NCBI GenBank assembly: GCA_903910005.1
Contig: CAIVXW010000443.1
Location: 1 to 6,897, forward strand
Direction: 5' to 3'
Source: an uncultured Methylococcaceae bacterium
GTDB taxonomy: Bacteria; Pseudomonadota; Gammaproteobacteria; Methylococcales; Methylococcaceae
DNA length: 6,897 nt
In this document: piece after piece, positions 6,669-6,897 of the stretch
Numbering within the stretch: the stretch's first letter is position 1
Layout: every line of letters starts with the position of its first letter
Program-made: the position numbers and the translations under genes
Notes under the pieces: model-generated
Told to the model about the DNA's origin: nothing
What the model saw: only the letters and a program-made list of their open reading frames with translations
Database searches by the model: none

Positions 6669-6775
6669 CCGCCATTCCGCATCCCTCACCCGGAATTGGC
6701 ATATAAAGCGACATAGCGGTCGCCGAGCAGTGTGAGGAGGGCTTTTTGGGCCGCAGTCAGGCCGACGACGAAGGT
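6669..6775 (-). repeat. Inverted repeat, right arm (IS 3' end)
   Basis: This is the partner of 112-218 in inverted orientation, 107 bp with about nine mismatches. It spans the last 30 codons of the - strand transposase gene and 17 bp beyond its stop. Unlike the left arm, the coding frame here continues intact beyond the arm (past 6775) to the window edge, so this copy is the less damaged one. Confidence 0.9.
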
Positions 6776-6897
6776 CTTGAGGGATGAGACGTGCAGGACG
6801 CTGATGTCGATGAAGGACTGAAAAACCCAGCGGGCCGTGGGGCGCGAGTTGGGTTTGCCTTTCTGGTCGGGATAGGTTTGCTGGCTTTGCTGCAAGG
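6686..6897 (-). CDS. IS transposase, C-terminal part, runs off the window (IS1634/IS4-like)
   Basis: The reading frame is open from the window edge to a TGA at 6688-6686 on the - strand, giving at least 69 C-terminal residues. The segment RPTARWVFQSFIDISVLHV followed by LLTLLGDRYVALY resembles the conserved tail of IS1634-family DDE transposases (pattern PTxRWVFQxFxxIxVL ... LLGxxYxxLY), which joins DNA ends during transposition. The catalytic DDE residues would lie upstream, outside the window, so activity cannot be judged. No internal stop is seen here, in contrast to the left copy. The gene reads toward the CRISPR array and ends about 17 bp before the inferred IS end at 6669. Family assignment comes from motif memory and is moderate. 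Confidence 0.7.
   Translation of the reverse strand, partial: LQQSQQTYPDQKGKPNSRPTARWVFQSFIDISVLHVSSLKTFVVGLTAAQKALLTLLGDRYVALYANSG

Noticed and set aside
6309..6716. Open frames running through the CRISPR repeats on both strands
   Set aside because: They consist of translated repeat units (recurring peptides such as NESPQKWGEV on the - strand) and are artefacts of the array.

Overview
The window holds a compact type I-G (formerly I-U) CRISPR-Cas interference locus on the + strand. The order is csb1 (Cas7), csb2 (Cas5-Cas6 fusion), cas3 with a C-terminal HD nuclease, csb3 (GSU0052-type Cas8-like subunit), then a short CRISPR array of four identical 37-bp repeats. The DNA is GC-rich (roughly 60% by eye) and uses ordinary bacterial signals (Shine-Dalgarno sites, ATGA start/stop overlaps). 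That fits a proteobacterium, where this gene set is known (for example Geobacter sulfurreducens GSU0051-GSU0054), but I cannot name a genus.

Layout. Bases 1-111 contain nothing I recognise. Bases 112-218 are the last 30 codons of a transposase gene plus about 17 bp of its downstream end. Bases 219-322 are the upstream region of the cas operon, with a weak candidate promoter and a Shine-Dalgarno site. csb1 (323-1465) overlaps csb2 (1462-2772) by ATGA. A 129-bp gap (2773-2901) follows and contains a strong hairpin. cas3 (2902-5400) and csb3 (5397-6299) again overlap by ATGA. A short leader-like stretch (6300-6381) leads to the array (6382-6633). A spacer-sized 35-bp segment (6634-6668) comes next. 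A transposase gene then enters from the right edge on the - strand; its last 30 codons and 3' flank (6669-6775) match 112-218 in inverted orientation at about 92% identity.

How the parts work together (known for the family unless marked). Csb1 forms the crRNA-binding backbone. Csb2 carries the Cas5-like cap and the Cas6-like domain expected to cut the repeat hairpin. Csb3 sits where the Cas8-type subunit sits in other loci. Cas3 is the recruited helicase-nuclease that degrades the DNA target. No cas1, cas2 or cas4 is present, so this is an interference-only locus within the window.

Points most worth a second look: a textbook beta-clamp-binding peptide (QLDLF) at the extreme N-terminus of Cas3 ahead of a proline-rich tail; inverted copies of the same insertion-sequence end bracketing the whole locus; a spacer-length segment squeezed between the last repeat and the IS end, suggesting a truncated array; and the structured csb2-cas3 gap, whose hairpin arms share 9-mers with the CRISPR repeat.
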